Of a DNA stretch of 18,935 nt, positions 7,702 to 16,041 are shown one piece after another. Source of the stretch: Lachnospiraceae bacterium (GTDB lineage: Bacteria; Bacillota_A; Clostridia; Lachnospirales; Lachnospiraceae). The stretch spans positions 1 to 18,935 of the forward strand of contig JAFPAZ010000162.1 in the NCBI GenBank assembly GCA_017390645.1, in the 5' to 3' direction. Position 1 is the first letter of the stretch, and the number at the start of each line of letters is the position of its first letter. The notes under the pieces are model-generated. The model had not been told where the DNA came from. It did not search any database and saw only the letters and a list, made by a program, of their open reading frames with translations. Both the position numbers and the translations under genes were made by a program.

Positions 7702-9195
7702 ATGAATCAGATAAAGAAGGAAATTTTGAATAAAATCAGGCAAGCTTTACACCGGATTCGTTTTTTGGAGTGGATTTCCTATTTTACTCTTGGCATTTTA
7801 GGCGGTGTAGGTGTGTGTGTAGTGGTTTCGATCCTTCTTCTGGTATTGCCAATTTACTACGAAAACAGGATTATGGCAGGTATTATGATTGCATTCCTGA
7901 TTTTGTCCATGGTGGCATGGTGTGTAAAGTGTACAAATTTAAAGGGTGCAGCACTTTTATTGGATGAGAAAACGAAAAACCAGGAACGTTTTGTAACGGC
8001 TCTTGAGAATATAGAAAAAGATGATGCTATTTCTGCCCTTCAAAGGGAAGATACCCTAGCTCGTTCCAGAGAAATGGAGATGAAAAAAATATTTCCCTTC
8101 CAGCCTGAATATAAAAAATATGCAGGAATTTTAACCGGTATTTTTCTGATTGTAATTTTATCTATGGTGCCAACGGATGCGAAAGAGAAAGCAGATTTAT
8201 TACAGGAAAAGCATGAGTTAATCGAAGAGAAAAAAGAGGAAGCTGAAGAAATTCTGGAAAAAGTAGAAAAAATGGAAACCATGGATAATTCTTTGAAACA
8301 GGGAGTAGAAGAAGAATTTAGCAAGGCTTTGGAAGAACTAAAGGAAATGGATAGTATCAAGGAAATGGAAAGTCTTATGGAACGGACAGAGTACAAGATG
8401 CAGGAAATGATGATGGATGCTTTTAAAGATAGTTTACCGGAAAGTTCTTCCTTGTCTCAGGAAGAAATGGAGCAACTAGCTGAAATGTTGTCTGAAATGG
8501 CTGAGACCATGGATGCTGAGCAGTTAGCGGATTTAGCAGAAAAATTGGCTTCCGGGGAATTGGGAGAAATGGATGTGGCTTCCCTAATGGAGGCGGTAAA
8601 TCAAAGTATGAATGGCGCAAGTGTAACCCAGATTATGGAATCATTAGAGAGTAGTAATAGTGCTGGTGCTGAATCCCAGGAAGGAAACCAAAATCAGGGA
8701 AGTGGTGGTAACTCTACAGGAAGTGGAGAAAACAATCAAAATTCCCAAAACAGTTCCGAAAGTGGAAATAGTTCTGAAAATGGAAGTGGAAATAGTTCTG
8801 GAAATGGAAGCGGAAATGGTTCTGAAAGTGGAAATAGTTCCGGTAATGGAAATGGCTCCGGTAGTGGTACTGGTTCTGGAAGCGGTTCCGGAAGTGGAAG
8901 CGGCTGGAATTATGGCAGCCAGAAGGAAGTAAAAGATCATAATACCTATGAAGGAGAAATGATAGCGGTACCTTTGGAAGAAGGAGACGATGGTAATTTA
9001 TCCGGAGATAAAGTGGACGGAGAAGGGTATTTAACCCATTCCAAAGATGGACTTGGATATAAGGGAACTATGGTTTCTTACGGAGATGTCGTTACTTCAT
9101 ATCAACAGCAGGCATATACCAATATTGAAAATGCCAAATATCCATCCGGTATGGAAGGAATTATAAAAGATTATTTTGAACAATTGAATCAGTAG
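7702..9195 (+). CDS. Membrane-anchored coiled-coil protein with Ser/Gly/Asn linker
   Basis: This 497-residue protein has no named family that I can assign with certainty; similar proteins accompany MoxR/VWA operons. Hydrophobic segments lie at about 27-50, 58-75 and 140-157. The part between segments 2 and 3 (LLLDEKTKNQERFVTALE) recalls DUF4175-type proteins. After segment 3 comes a long charged helix with strong coiled-coil character (about 160-310, rich in Glu, Lys and Met). A low-complexity Ser/Gly/Asn stretch (about 317-402) follows, then a conserved-looking end with YEGEMIAVPLEEGDDG and SYQQQAYTNIENAKYP leading to IIKDYFEQL. By the membrane segments, the coiled coil is probably extracytoplasmic. 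ATG 7702 is chosen because GGAGGAG (7687-7693) lies eight to ten bases before it; GTG 7693 overlaps that site. Confidence 0.85.
   Translation: MNQIKKEILNKIRQALHRIRFLEWISYFTLGILGGVGVCVVVSILLLVLPIYYENRIMAGIMIAFLILSMVAWCVKCTNLKGAALLLDEKTKNQERFVTALENIEKDDAISALQREDTLARSREMEMKKIFPFQPEYKKYAGILTGIFLIVILSMVPTDAKEKADLLQEKHELIEEKKEEAEEILEKVEKMETMDNSLKQGVEEEFSKALEELKEMDSIKEMESLMERTEYKMQEMMMDAFKDSLPESSSLSQEEMEQLAEMLSEMAETMDAEQLADLAEKLASGELGEMDVASLMEAVNQSMNGASVTQIMESLESSNSAGAESQEGNQNQGSGGNSTGSGENNQNSQNSSESGNSSENGSGNSSGNGSGNGSESGNSSGNGNGSGSGTGSGSGSGSGSGWNYGSQKEVKDHNTYEGEMIAVPLEEGDDGNLSGDKVDGEGYLTHSKDGLGYKGTMVSYGDVVTSYQQQAYTNIENAKYPSGMEGIIKDYFEQLNQ
8650..8907 (+). repeat. Low-complexity Ser/Gly/Asn codon repeat inside the coiled-coil gene
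   Basis: Imperfect short repeats such as GGAAATAGTTCTGGAAATGG and GGAAGTGG encode alternating Gly, Ser, Asn and Glu, ending in a pure Gly-Ser run before GWNYGS. Long open frames in the other frames and on the opposite strand here are by-products of this composition. The stretch is a flexible linker between the coiled coil and the C-terminal part, and the repeats make length variation between strains likely. Confidence 0.85.
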
Positions 9196-9199
9196 GTAT

Positions 9200-9266
9200 C
9201 AGGTGATAAATGTAGTTTGTACCTGGAAACTTACAGATTGCTATGCACTTTGTGCTTTCGCAATCT
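9200..9266 (+). other. Two intercistronic hairpins without a T-tract
   Basis: The gap before the MoxR gene contains CAGGT...ACCTG (9200-9204/9221-9225) and a longer two-step hairpin: AGATTGC (9235-9241) with GCAATCT (9260-9266), enclosing GCAC-TTT-GTGC (9245-9255). The bases after it are CTAAAAC, so this is not an intrinsic terminator. Such structures between cistrons often mark RNA processing or protect one segment of the message; that role is inferred. Confidence 0.55.
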
Positions 9267-9304
9267 CTAAAACATAAAAATGAGGACTAAGGAGGATATA
9301 TAAA

Positions 9305-10279
9305 ATGGAAATGAAAGCCGAAATTAATTCAATGATAGATAAAATTCATTGTTGTGAAGAGGAAATAGGAAAGGGGATTATTGGTCAAAAAGATATTGTC
9401 AGACAGGTTATGATTGCAATTTTATCCGATGGTAATATTTTGTTGGAAGGTGTTCCTGGATTAGGAAAAACTCAGCTGGTAAAGACCATTTCAAAGGTAT
9501 TGCAGATGGATTTTAAGAGAATTCAGTTTACACCGGATTTAATGCCTTCTGATGTAACAGGAACCAATCTGATTGTAAAAAAAGATGGTCAGAATACTTT
9601 TGAATTTCAAAGAGGACCGATTTTTGCAAATATGGTATTAGCAGATGAAATTAACCGTGCAACTCCAAAAACCCAGGCTGCATTACTAGAGGCCATGCAG
9701 GAAAAAACAGTTACGGTAGGTCAGGAAACCTACTCACTTCCAAAGCCTTTTATGGTATTAGCAACTCAGAACCCGATTGAAAACGAGGGTACCTATCCGT
9801 TGCCGGAAGCACAGTTAGACCGTTTCTTACTTAAATTAAAAGTAGAATTTCCAACTATGGATGAACTAAAGGATATTGTGAATCTGACTTTAAATCCAAA
9901 AGAGCCGGAAATCAATCCGATTCTAAATGGAGATGAGATTTTAACCATTCGGGAGCAGATAAAATTAATGCCGGTAGCAGAACCGGTTATGGATTATGCA
10001 TTAAAATTAGTCGTTTATACTCATAAGGATGCGGAAGGTGCGCCGGAAATAGCAAAAAAATATATTGATACCGGAGCAAGTCCAAGAGCAGCACAAGCGA
10101 TTATTAAAACAGCGAAAGCCAGAGCATTTATGGAAGGAAGATATAATGTATCTTTTGAAGATGTAAATTATGTTGCAATTCCTGCTTTGAGACATAGAAT
10201 TATTACTAATTTTGATGCCTTAAGTGATATGGTAAGCGTTGAAGAAATCATTCAGAAAATTATGTTAGAAAGCAAATAA
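9305..10279 (+). CDS. MoxR-family AAA+ ATPase
   Basis: This 324-residue AAA+ protein belongs to the MoxR family, which acts as a chaperone-like motor on VWA-domain partners. It has Walker A GVPGLGKT (49-56), Walker B MVLADEINRA (110-119) with D114/E115, the family motif TPKTQAALLEAMQEKTVTV (120-138), sensor 1 LATQNPIENEGTYPLPEAQLDRF (in segments at 152-174) with the arginine finger region near R173, and sensor 2 at SPRA (259-262). The length is standard. AAGGAGG (9289-9295) nine bases upstream supports ATG 9305. The gene is followed by DUF58 and VWA genes, the classical MoxR partners, so an assembly or metal-insertion role for the downstream MIDAS proteins is likely. Confidence 0.96.
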   Translation: MEMKAEINSMIDKIHCCEEEIGKGIIGQKDIVRQVMIAILSDGNILLEGVPGLGKTQLVKTISKVLQMDFKRIQFTPDLMPSDVTGTNLIVKKDGQNTFEFQRGPIFANMVLADEINRATPKTQAALLEAMQEKTVTVGQETYSLPKPFMVLATQNPIENEGTYPLPEAQLDRFLLKLKVEFPTMDELKDIVNLTLNPKEPEINPILNGDEILTIREQIKLMPVAEPVMDYALKLVVYTHKDAEGAPEIAKKYIDTGASPRAAQAIIKTAKARAFMEGRYNVSFEDVNYVAIPALRHRIITNFDALSDMVSVEEIIQKIMLESK

Positions 10280-10371
10280 AAAGAAGATAGGAAAAGGATC
10301 TGTTTCCTGATGGGGGATATCTTAGGTTCTTTGAATAATCAATAGGTTTAAACTTCGGAATGGAGGAAAGA

Positions 10372-11253
10372 ATGGAACATATTTTTGATTTAAATTTTTT
10401 TCAAAAATTGAATACGCTGAAATTAAATTCCTATATCCGAACCAAGCAAGGAATGAGTGGAGAGAGAAAATCCGGAGCGAAGGGTTCTTCTGTAGAGTTT
10501 TCGGATTACCGTGAATATTTTCCGGGGGATGATTTGAGAAGAATTGACTGGAACGTATATGGTAGAACAGAAAAGCTGTATATTAAGGAGTTTATGGAAG
10601 AAAAGGAAATTCCTTTTACTATTTTTCTAGACACTAGCGCTTCTATGGATTTTGGGGAAAAGAAAAAAAGTGTTATGGCATTACAGTTAACTGCTGCATT
10701 TTCATATCTTGCGCTACATCATATGGATCGTGTGAAAATAGAATTGGTTGGAACGGGACAGGAAAACAACATATTAAATGCAAGAAAAACCAATAATTTT
10801 ACCAATATTATAAATGGATTAAAAGAGGTGGAGTTTCAGGGAGAGACGTATTTTTTGGAAAAAATCAAAAAAACTCCTATAAAACAACCTGGTATCAGTA
10901 TTTTAATTTCAGATTTTTTTGACAGAAGAAGGTTAGAAGAAGCGATTTCTTATTTAAGATATAAAAAGCAACAGGTTATCATTCTTCATATCTTAGCAAA
11001 AGAAGAGCTGGAAAGTCAGGAAGAGGGAACCGTTTCTTTTGTGGATAAAGAAACAAAGGAAGAAATTAAAGTTACTATTTCTCAATCTGTTTTAAAAATG
11101 TATGAGAGAACCAGAAAAGAGTTTGTACGAAATATAGAAGAACAGGCGAAAAAATATCAGGCTTCCTATGTTCTGGCATTTTCCGATGAATCATTAGAAG
11201 AAGTAATTTTAGATAAATTACAAAAAACACATTGCCTGATACAAAATAAGTAG
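10372..11253 (+). CDS. DUF58 protein (VWA-like fold)
   Basis: This 293-residue soluble protein has the DUF58 hallmark in the first 75 residues: GSSVEFSDYREYFPGDDLRR then IDWNVYGRTEKLYIKEF. A VWA-like domain follows, with an intact MIDAS start DTSAS (D87, S89, S91) and an acidic LISDFFD later in the fold. DUF58 proteins are the usual immediate neighbours of MoxR ATPases and are thought to be their partners. ATG 10372 is preferred, with GGAGG (10362-10366) five bases upstream; ATG 10360 has no ribosome site and contributes the first G of that motif. The 92-nt gap before it contains a small hairpin AGGAAA/TTTCCT (10289-10308) and no obvious promoter, so co-transcription with moxR is expected. 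Confidence 0.94.
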   Translation: MEHIFDLNFFQKLNTLKLNSYIRTKQGMSGERKSGAKGSSVEFSDYREYFPGDDLRRIDWNVYGRTEKLYIKEFMEEKEIPFTIFLDTSASMDFGEKKKSVMALQLTAAFSYLALHHMDRVKIELVGTGQENNILNARKTNNFTNIINGLKEVEFQGETYFLEKIKKTPIKQPGISILISDFFDRRRLEEAISYLRYKKQQVIILHILAKEELESQEEGTVSFVDKETKEEIKVTISQSVLKMYERTRKEFVRNIEEQAKKYQASYVLAFSDESLEEVILDKLQKTHCLIQNK

Positions 11254-11264
11254 GGGGGAGAAAG

Positions 11265-13061
11265 ATGTCTTTTGATAAATTGTGGCCGGTTTGTTTTTTA
11301 CTTTTTATTCCGGTCATTATACTGATTTACATGTTAAAGCAGAAAGCAAAAAAAGTTGAAATTTCCTCCAATATGCTATGGAAGGAAGTTTATAAAAATT
11401 TAGAGGCGACCACACCTTGGGAAAAATTAAAATTTCAATGGCTGATGGTTTTGCAAATCTTGCTTATTATCTTGTTTGTTTTAAGTCTGATGTCTCCTTT
11501 TATTTTGTCAGGGAGCAAAAAGTCCTCATCTTTAATCATGGTAATTGACAGTAGTGCCAGTATGAATGCACTTTATGATGAAGATACCCGGTTAGAGCAG
11601 GCAAAGAAAGATGCATTGGAATATCTTGATACCATTCCAGATAACACCAAAATAACTTTAATTGAATGTAATAACCAGGCTATAGTGTTAGCAACCAATG
11701 AAGAGAACATCATGACAGTAAAAAGCAAAATCAAACAGATAGAACCCACATATGCTTCGGGAGATTTAAGTCTTAGTGCAAATCTGGTGAATTCCATTAT
11801 GGCGCAGCAGCCGGATGCGAATATAGTATATTATACAGACTCTAAATTTGAAAATGCTTATGAAAAATCAAATATTTATAGTGTTTACAAAGAAAAAGCA
11901 AATGTAAGCGTGGATTATTTAAGTTATGGTGTGACCGATGATAAGATTACTGTAATTACGAAAATTACCAACGGATCTTCAGAAAACATTACCACAGATA
12001 TCACTTTGTATGAGCAGGGAACAGAACGTATCCTTGGAATGGAAACCCTTACCCTTGATGCCATGAGTTCAGAGGTAGTCTATTTTGAAGGAATTGAAAC
12101 AGATTCGGACAAAGTATATGTAAAATCCAGCAAGAAAGATATGCTGATGGAAGACAATGTTGGATATCTGGTGTTAGAAAAACAAATGGGTACGAAAGTA
12201 TTGCTTATCAGTGATGGAAATGTCTTTTTGGAAAAAGCACTTGCCAGTGTAGAAGGATTGGATGTATATAAAGCCCAGGAAATAACCAATGCAGAAGGAT
12301 TGGAAGAATATGATTTATATATTCTGGACGGTAAAAGCATGGAAAATATACCGGAAGATAAATCTATTTTATTTATTCATCCTGAAAACAATGAATATGT
12401 TTCTGGTAAGGAAAGCGGGACTTCCGTTTCTTTAAAACTAAACAGTTCAGAAATTACAAATTATATTGATGGTTTTTCTTTTGGAGTGATGGAAACGGAT
12501 TTATATGAAGTTCCGGCATGGGCACAAAGTTTTATTTCAAACCGAGAAAAATCTGCCGGATATTACGGAGAATATAATGGAAGAAAAGTTGCAGTGATTG
12601 GATTTGATTTCCATCAATCTGATTTTGCATTGCAGGCAGAATTTCCGATTTTAATGTACCAGATGACACAATATCTGCTTCAACAAGGAATGTTATCAGA
12701 GAACAGTTATTTCCCTTTTGAAAGTGTGGAATTAAAAAACGTAAAAGCAGATATCAATCTGGAAATTAAAAACCCGGCAGGAGTGAGTGAAAATTATATT
12801 TCAAATGGAAATTATGTTTCTTATGAAAAAACCAATGAATTAGGATTTTATGAACTAAGTGATGGAACTGAAACAAGCAGTTTTAGTGTTTCCTATCCAA
12901 CAGAGTCAGAATCCTATGTGGTTCCGGCTGTTACAGAAGTTGCCCAAACCGGATTTGTAGTGAAGTTAGCACAAGGAATGGTGCAGCTTAGAAATAAAAT
13001 CATATATATTATGTTAGCATTGCTGCTGTTAGAGTGGCTTGTATATAAGAAAACAAAGTAG
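11265..13061 (+). CDS. BatA-like membrane VWA protein
   Basis: This 598-residue protein follows the aerotolerance-regulator (BatA) N-terminal pattern: two membrane helices (about 7-24 and 59-81) with a basic loop, LKQKAKKVEISSNMLWKEVY, between them. A VWA domain (about 88-200) has the MIDAS motif IDSSASM (D95, S97, S99) and TD at 191-192; the usual MIDAS Thr appears as Ser or is displaced (YASGDLS). A beta-sandwich-like region (220-300) and an amidotransferase-like Rossmann stretch (about 308-375, KVLLISDGNVFLEKAL and YDLYILDG) follow. A single C-terminal helix (about 575-593) ends in KKTK, so the large middle part is extracytoplasmic. The ribosome site GGGGGGAG directly follows the DUF58 stop, and the next gene starts 12 bp downstream. 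The role is as a likely client of the MoxR ATPase; the cellular function is unknown. Confidence 0.9.
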   Translation: MSFDKLWPVCFLLFIPVIILIYMLKQKAKKVEISSNMLWKEVYKNLEATTPWEKLKFQWLMVLQILLIILFVLSLMSPFILSGSKKSSSLIMVIDSSASMNALYDEDTRLEQAKKDALEYLDTIPDNTKITLIECNNQAIVLATNEENIMTVKSKIKQIEPTYASGDLSLSANLVNSIMAQQPDANIVYYTDSKFENAYEKSNIYSVYKEKANVSVDYLSYGVTDDKITVITKITNGSSENITTDITLYEQGTERILGMETLTLDAMSSEVVYFEGIETDSDKVYVKSSKKDMLMEDNVGYLVLEKQMGTKVLLISDGNVFLEKALASVEGLDVYKAQEITNAEGLEEYDLYILDGKSMENIPEDKSILFIHPENNEYVSGKESGTSVSLKLNSSEITNYIDGFSFGVMETDLYEVPAWAQSFISNREKSAGYYGEYNGRKVAVIGFDFHQSDFALQAEFPILMYQMTQYLLQQGMLSENSYFPFESVELKNVKADINLEIKNPAGVSENYISNGNYVSYEKTNELGFYELSDGTETSSFSVSYPTESESYVVPAVTEVAQTGFVVKLAQGMVQLRNKIIYIMLALLLLEWLVYKKTK

Positions 13062-13073
13062 GAGGGGATGAAA

Positions 13074-15863
13074 ATGGTAATTGATGTGTTAAATCCTTAT
13101 GCTTTTTTTCTGATACCCCTGTTTGCTGTATTTTTCTTTCTTACAGGCAGAAAACTTAAGTTTCAGGATAAAAGAAAAAAATGGGAATATATCATTGTCC
13201 GGATTTTGGTAGTTACCTTACTGGCATCTTCTTTGGCACAAATTCAGGTGAAAAAAGTATCCAAGGATATGACCACGATTTTTGTAGTGGATATGTCGGA
13301 TAGTTTGAAGGATAAACAGGACGAAATGGAAACATATCTTAAAAATCTGATTGCCAATATGCCAAAAGGAAATGAATATGGTATGGTGGCGTTTGGAAAA
13401 GATGCTACGGTGGAGCAGTTTGTCACTTCAAATAAAAACTTCATTTCATTAAATACAGATGTGGTTTCCCATGCCACTAATATTGAGGACGCAGTTGCAA
13501 CTGCCATTTCTATGTTTCCGGAAGATGGTGGAAAAAGAATTGTATTAATCAGTGATGGGTTACAAAATGAAGGAGAAATCAATGAATTAAAAGGAAATTT
13601 ACTTGCGAATAACATTGAATTCGACTGGACTTTGATTCAATCAGAAATAGAAAAAGAAGTTTATGTAAGTGATTTAAGTGTTCCGAATCAGATTCAGATT
13701 GGAGATACTTTTTATGTAACAGTGTCAATTTATAGTACCAAACAAACCAATGCAACCATTTATTTGTATTCCGGCTCAGATATAAAGGGAAGTAAAGAGG
13801 TAAGTCTGCAAAAAGGGGAGAATCAGTTTGTTTTTTCTGATACAGCAGTGGACAGCGGAATTGCTTCCTATAAAGTCAGAATTGATACGGAAGATGATAC
13901 TCTGGCACTTAATAATGAGTATGTTACTTTTGCACAGGTAACGGATAGGGCGAAAGTATTACTAGTAGAAGGTTATGCCGGACAAAGTGAACAGTTCCAA
14001 GAAGTATTGAAAAGTGCAAATGTGGATTTTACCGTATGCACTCCGGGATTTGTACCCAATACGCTACAAGAATTAAATAAATATAAAGAAGTAATTTTTC
14101 TTGATGTTTATGCGGATGATTTACGGGAAGGTTTTATGGATATTTTGGAGCCTTATGTGAAAGATTATGCAGGCGGATTTATCTGTATTGGTGGAAGTAA
14201 TTCCTATGTACTTGGAAATTACCGGGATACAGCCATTGAAACAGTGCTTCCGGTAGATATGGATTTAACCAATGATAGAGAAGTTCCTAAAATGGCTATG
14301 GTTATGGTAATTGACCATTCTGGAAGTATGCAGGATTCCTTAGGTGGAGCCTTCAGTGCTTTGGATCTTGCAAAGACGTCTTCTTCAAAAGCGGTAGAAA
14401 ATCTGAGGAATACGGATGATGTGGGTGTGTTGATCTTTGATGACAAATTTCAGTGGATTTATGAACTTTCTTCTGCCTCCGACAAAGAAACAGTACAAGA
14501 AAAGATAGGAAGTATTACAATTGGAGGAGGGACCAGTATTTTTCCTGCTTTGAATCAGGCAGTGCAAAGTCTGGAAAACAGTGATGCTACCTTTAAACAT
14601 ATTGTATTGCTTACAGATGGTCAGGATGGTTATAGGCAGTATCAGTCATTGATTCAGAAGATAAATGATAACAATATTACGTTATCTACAGTGGCAGTTG
14701 GTAGTGGTGCAGATACAGGAATGTTACAGTCCCTTGCAAATGTTTGTGGAGGCAGGTATTATTATACGGATTTAAATAATGATATGCCACGAATCTTTGC
14801 TCAGGAAGTGTTTTTATCTACAAAAAGTTATTTGATGAATGAAACATTTATGCCTGTGCTTGCTTCAAACCATAAAATTATGGATCATGTGTTTACGAAT
14901 GGAGTAAGAGCCTTAAACGGTTATGTTGCAACTTCAGCAAAATCAACAGCAACCGTTATATTAAAATCTCATAAAGGAGATCCGATTCTTGCCACATGGC
15001 AATATGGTTTAGGCAAAACAGTTGCTTTTACCAGTGATGGAGAATTTAATTGGACGAAAAATTATGCAGATTTTGAGGATTATGTAACACTGTGGAAGAA
15101 TATAACAGATTATTGCATCACGGAAACGGATTTGGGAGAGGATAGTATTACCTTAAATCAAGGCACAGATTATGTGGAAGTAGAATACAATACAAAAGAA
15201 ATCGATAAAAATGTTTCTGTTTCCATGGTCTATCAGACTGCTGCAAATGAAACGAAAGAAGTAGAATTGTTGCCGGTAGAACCAGGTAAATACAAAGGAA
15301 ATATGGACGTTTCTGATATTGGAATTTACAGTGTAAATATACGAAAGAATAAAGAAGAAGAGGTAATTAATAATGTAAATACTGCAGTTGCAGTTCAGTA
15401 TTCGAAAGAATACCGGCTGGATCAGAATAATGAGATGCTGAAAAATATGATAACGGAGTTATCGGGTAATATATACGGGTTAGAAGATGAAATATTTTTA
15501 GAACCGAAAGAAGTGGTAAAGTCATGGAAAGACTATAAAGATTTGTTTTTATTACTGGCCTTACTTCTTTATATGGTAGATATTTTGATTCGTCGGTTTC
15601 ATATTACTGTCTTTGGAAGTATTGCAGACATGCTTCGAAAGAAAAAGGGAAGCAAATTAAAAGCAATAGAAGAAAAGACAGTGTTTGAAAATACTGCAAA
15701 AGCTGAGTTAACAAAGCAAAAAACAGAAGAAATAAATCACGAAAAAGATAAAACAAAAGTAGAAAAACCAAAGCCGAAAAAAGAGAAAAAGAAAAAAGAA
15801 AAAGAGGAAGTCCAGGCATTGGATACGGCAGCTTTGATTAAAAATTTGAGAGATAAAAAATAA
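13074..15863 (+). CDS. Large membrane protein with two VWA domains, an amidotransferase-like segment and a Lys-rich tail
   Basis: This 929-residue protein has two N-terminal helices (about 8-24 and 39-56). VWA domain 1 has MIDAS VVDMSDS (D73, S75, S77), T135 and D161. An extracytoplasmic beta region follows, then an amidotransferase-like Rossmann segment (about 293-395, KVLLVEGY and GGFICIGGSNSYVLGNY). VWA domain 2 has MIDAS VIDHSGSM (D414, S416, S418), GGGTS (T487) and LLTDGQD (D515). Another beta region follows, then a single helix (about 823-840). The last 85 or so residues are cytoplasmic and extremely rich in Lys and Glu (PKPKKEKKKKEKEE), ending in TAALIKNLRDKK. ATG 13074 is chosen because GGAGGGG (13061-13067) is six bases upstream; ATG 13068 is too close. 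It is the last gene before the terminator. Confidence 0.9.
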   Translation: MVIDVLNPYAFFLIPLFAVFFFLTGRKLKFQDKRKKWEYIIVRILVVTLLASSLAQIQVKKVSKDMTTIFVVDMSDSLKDKQDEMETYLKNLIANMPKGNEYGMVAFGKDATVEQFVTSNKNFISLNTDVVSHATNIEDAVATAISMFPEDGGKRIVLISDGLQNEGEINELKGNLLANNIEFDWTLIQSEIEKEVYVSDLSVPNQIQIGDTFYVTVSIYSTKQTNATIYLYSGSDIKGSKEVSLQKGENQFVFSDTAVDSGIASYKVRIDTEDDTLALNNEYVTFAQVTDRAKVLLVEGYAGQSEQFQEVLKSANVDFTVCTPGFVPNTLQELNKYKEVIFLDVYADDLREGFMDILEPYVKDYAGGFICIGGSNSYVLGNYRDTAIETVLPVDMDLTNDREVPKMAMVMVIDHSGSMQDSLGGAFSALDLAKTSSSKAVENLRNTDDVGVLIFDDKFQWIYELSSASDKETVQEKIGSITIGGGTSIFPALNQAVQSLENSDATFKHIVLLTDGQDGYRQYQSLIQKINDNNITLSTVAVGSGADTGMLQSLANVCGGRYYYTDLNNDMPRIFAQEVFLSTKSYLMNETFMPVLASNHKIMDHVFTNGVRALNGYVATSAKSTATVILKSHKGDPILATWQYGLGKTVAFTSDGEFNWTKNYADFEDYVTLWKNITDYCITETDLGEDSITLNQGTDYVEVEYNTKEIDKNVSVSMVYQTAANETKEVELLPVEPGKYKGNMDVSDIGIYSVNIRKNKEEEVINNVNTAVAVQYSKEYRLDQNNEMLKNMITELSGNIYGLEDEIFLEPKEVVKSWKDYKDLFLLLALLLYMVDILIRRFHITVFGSIADMLRKKKGSKLKAIEEKTVFENTAKAELTKQKTEEINHEKDKTKVEKPKPKKEKKKKEKEEVQALDTAALIKNLRDKK

Positions 15864-15937
15864 AAAAATCAGAAAATTACCTGCCCTTTTCCTTCTAATG
15901 CTTACTTTGTAGCGTGAATCGTAGATAATGATAAAAG

Positions 15938-15983
15938 AATATCCGGAATGTCATGAATTATGAGGTTTGACATTCCGGATATT
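15938..15983. terminator. Bidirectional intrinsic terminator between convergent genes
   Basis: AATATCCGGAATGTCA (15938-15953) and TGACATTCCGGATATT (15968-15983) form a perfect 16-bp stem with a 14-nt loop. On the plus strand it is followed by TTGGTTT. Read on the minus strand, the stem is followed by CTTTTATC, a better T-tract. It lies between the end of the VWA operon (15863) and the end of the minus-strand AP2 gene (16042), so it probably ends both. The remaining 74 bases before it show nothing else. Confidence 0.85.
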
Positions 15984-16041
15984 TTGGTTTGCATATTATT
16001 GGAGAGGAACAAAAAAGTGGTGAATGATTGAGGAGAAGAAT

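Noticed and set aside
8644..8940. Overlapping frames on both strands in the Ser/Gly/Asn stretch
   Set aside because: They are by-products of low-complexity codon repeats; the products are monotonous and lack ribosome sites.
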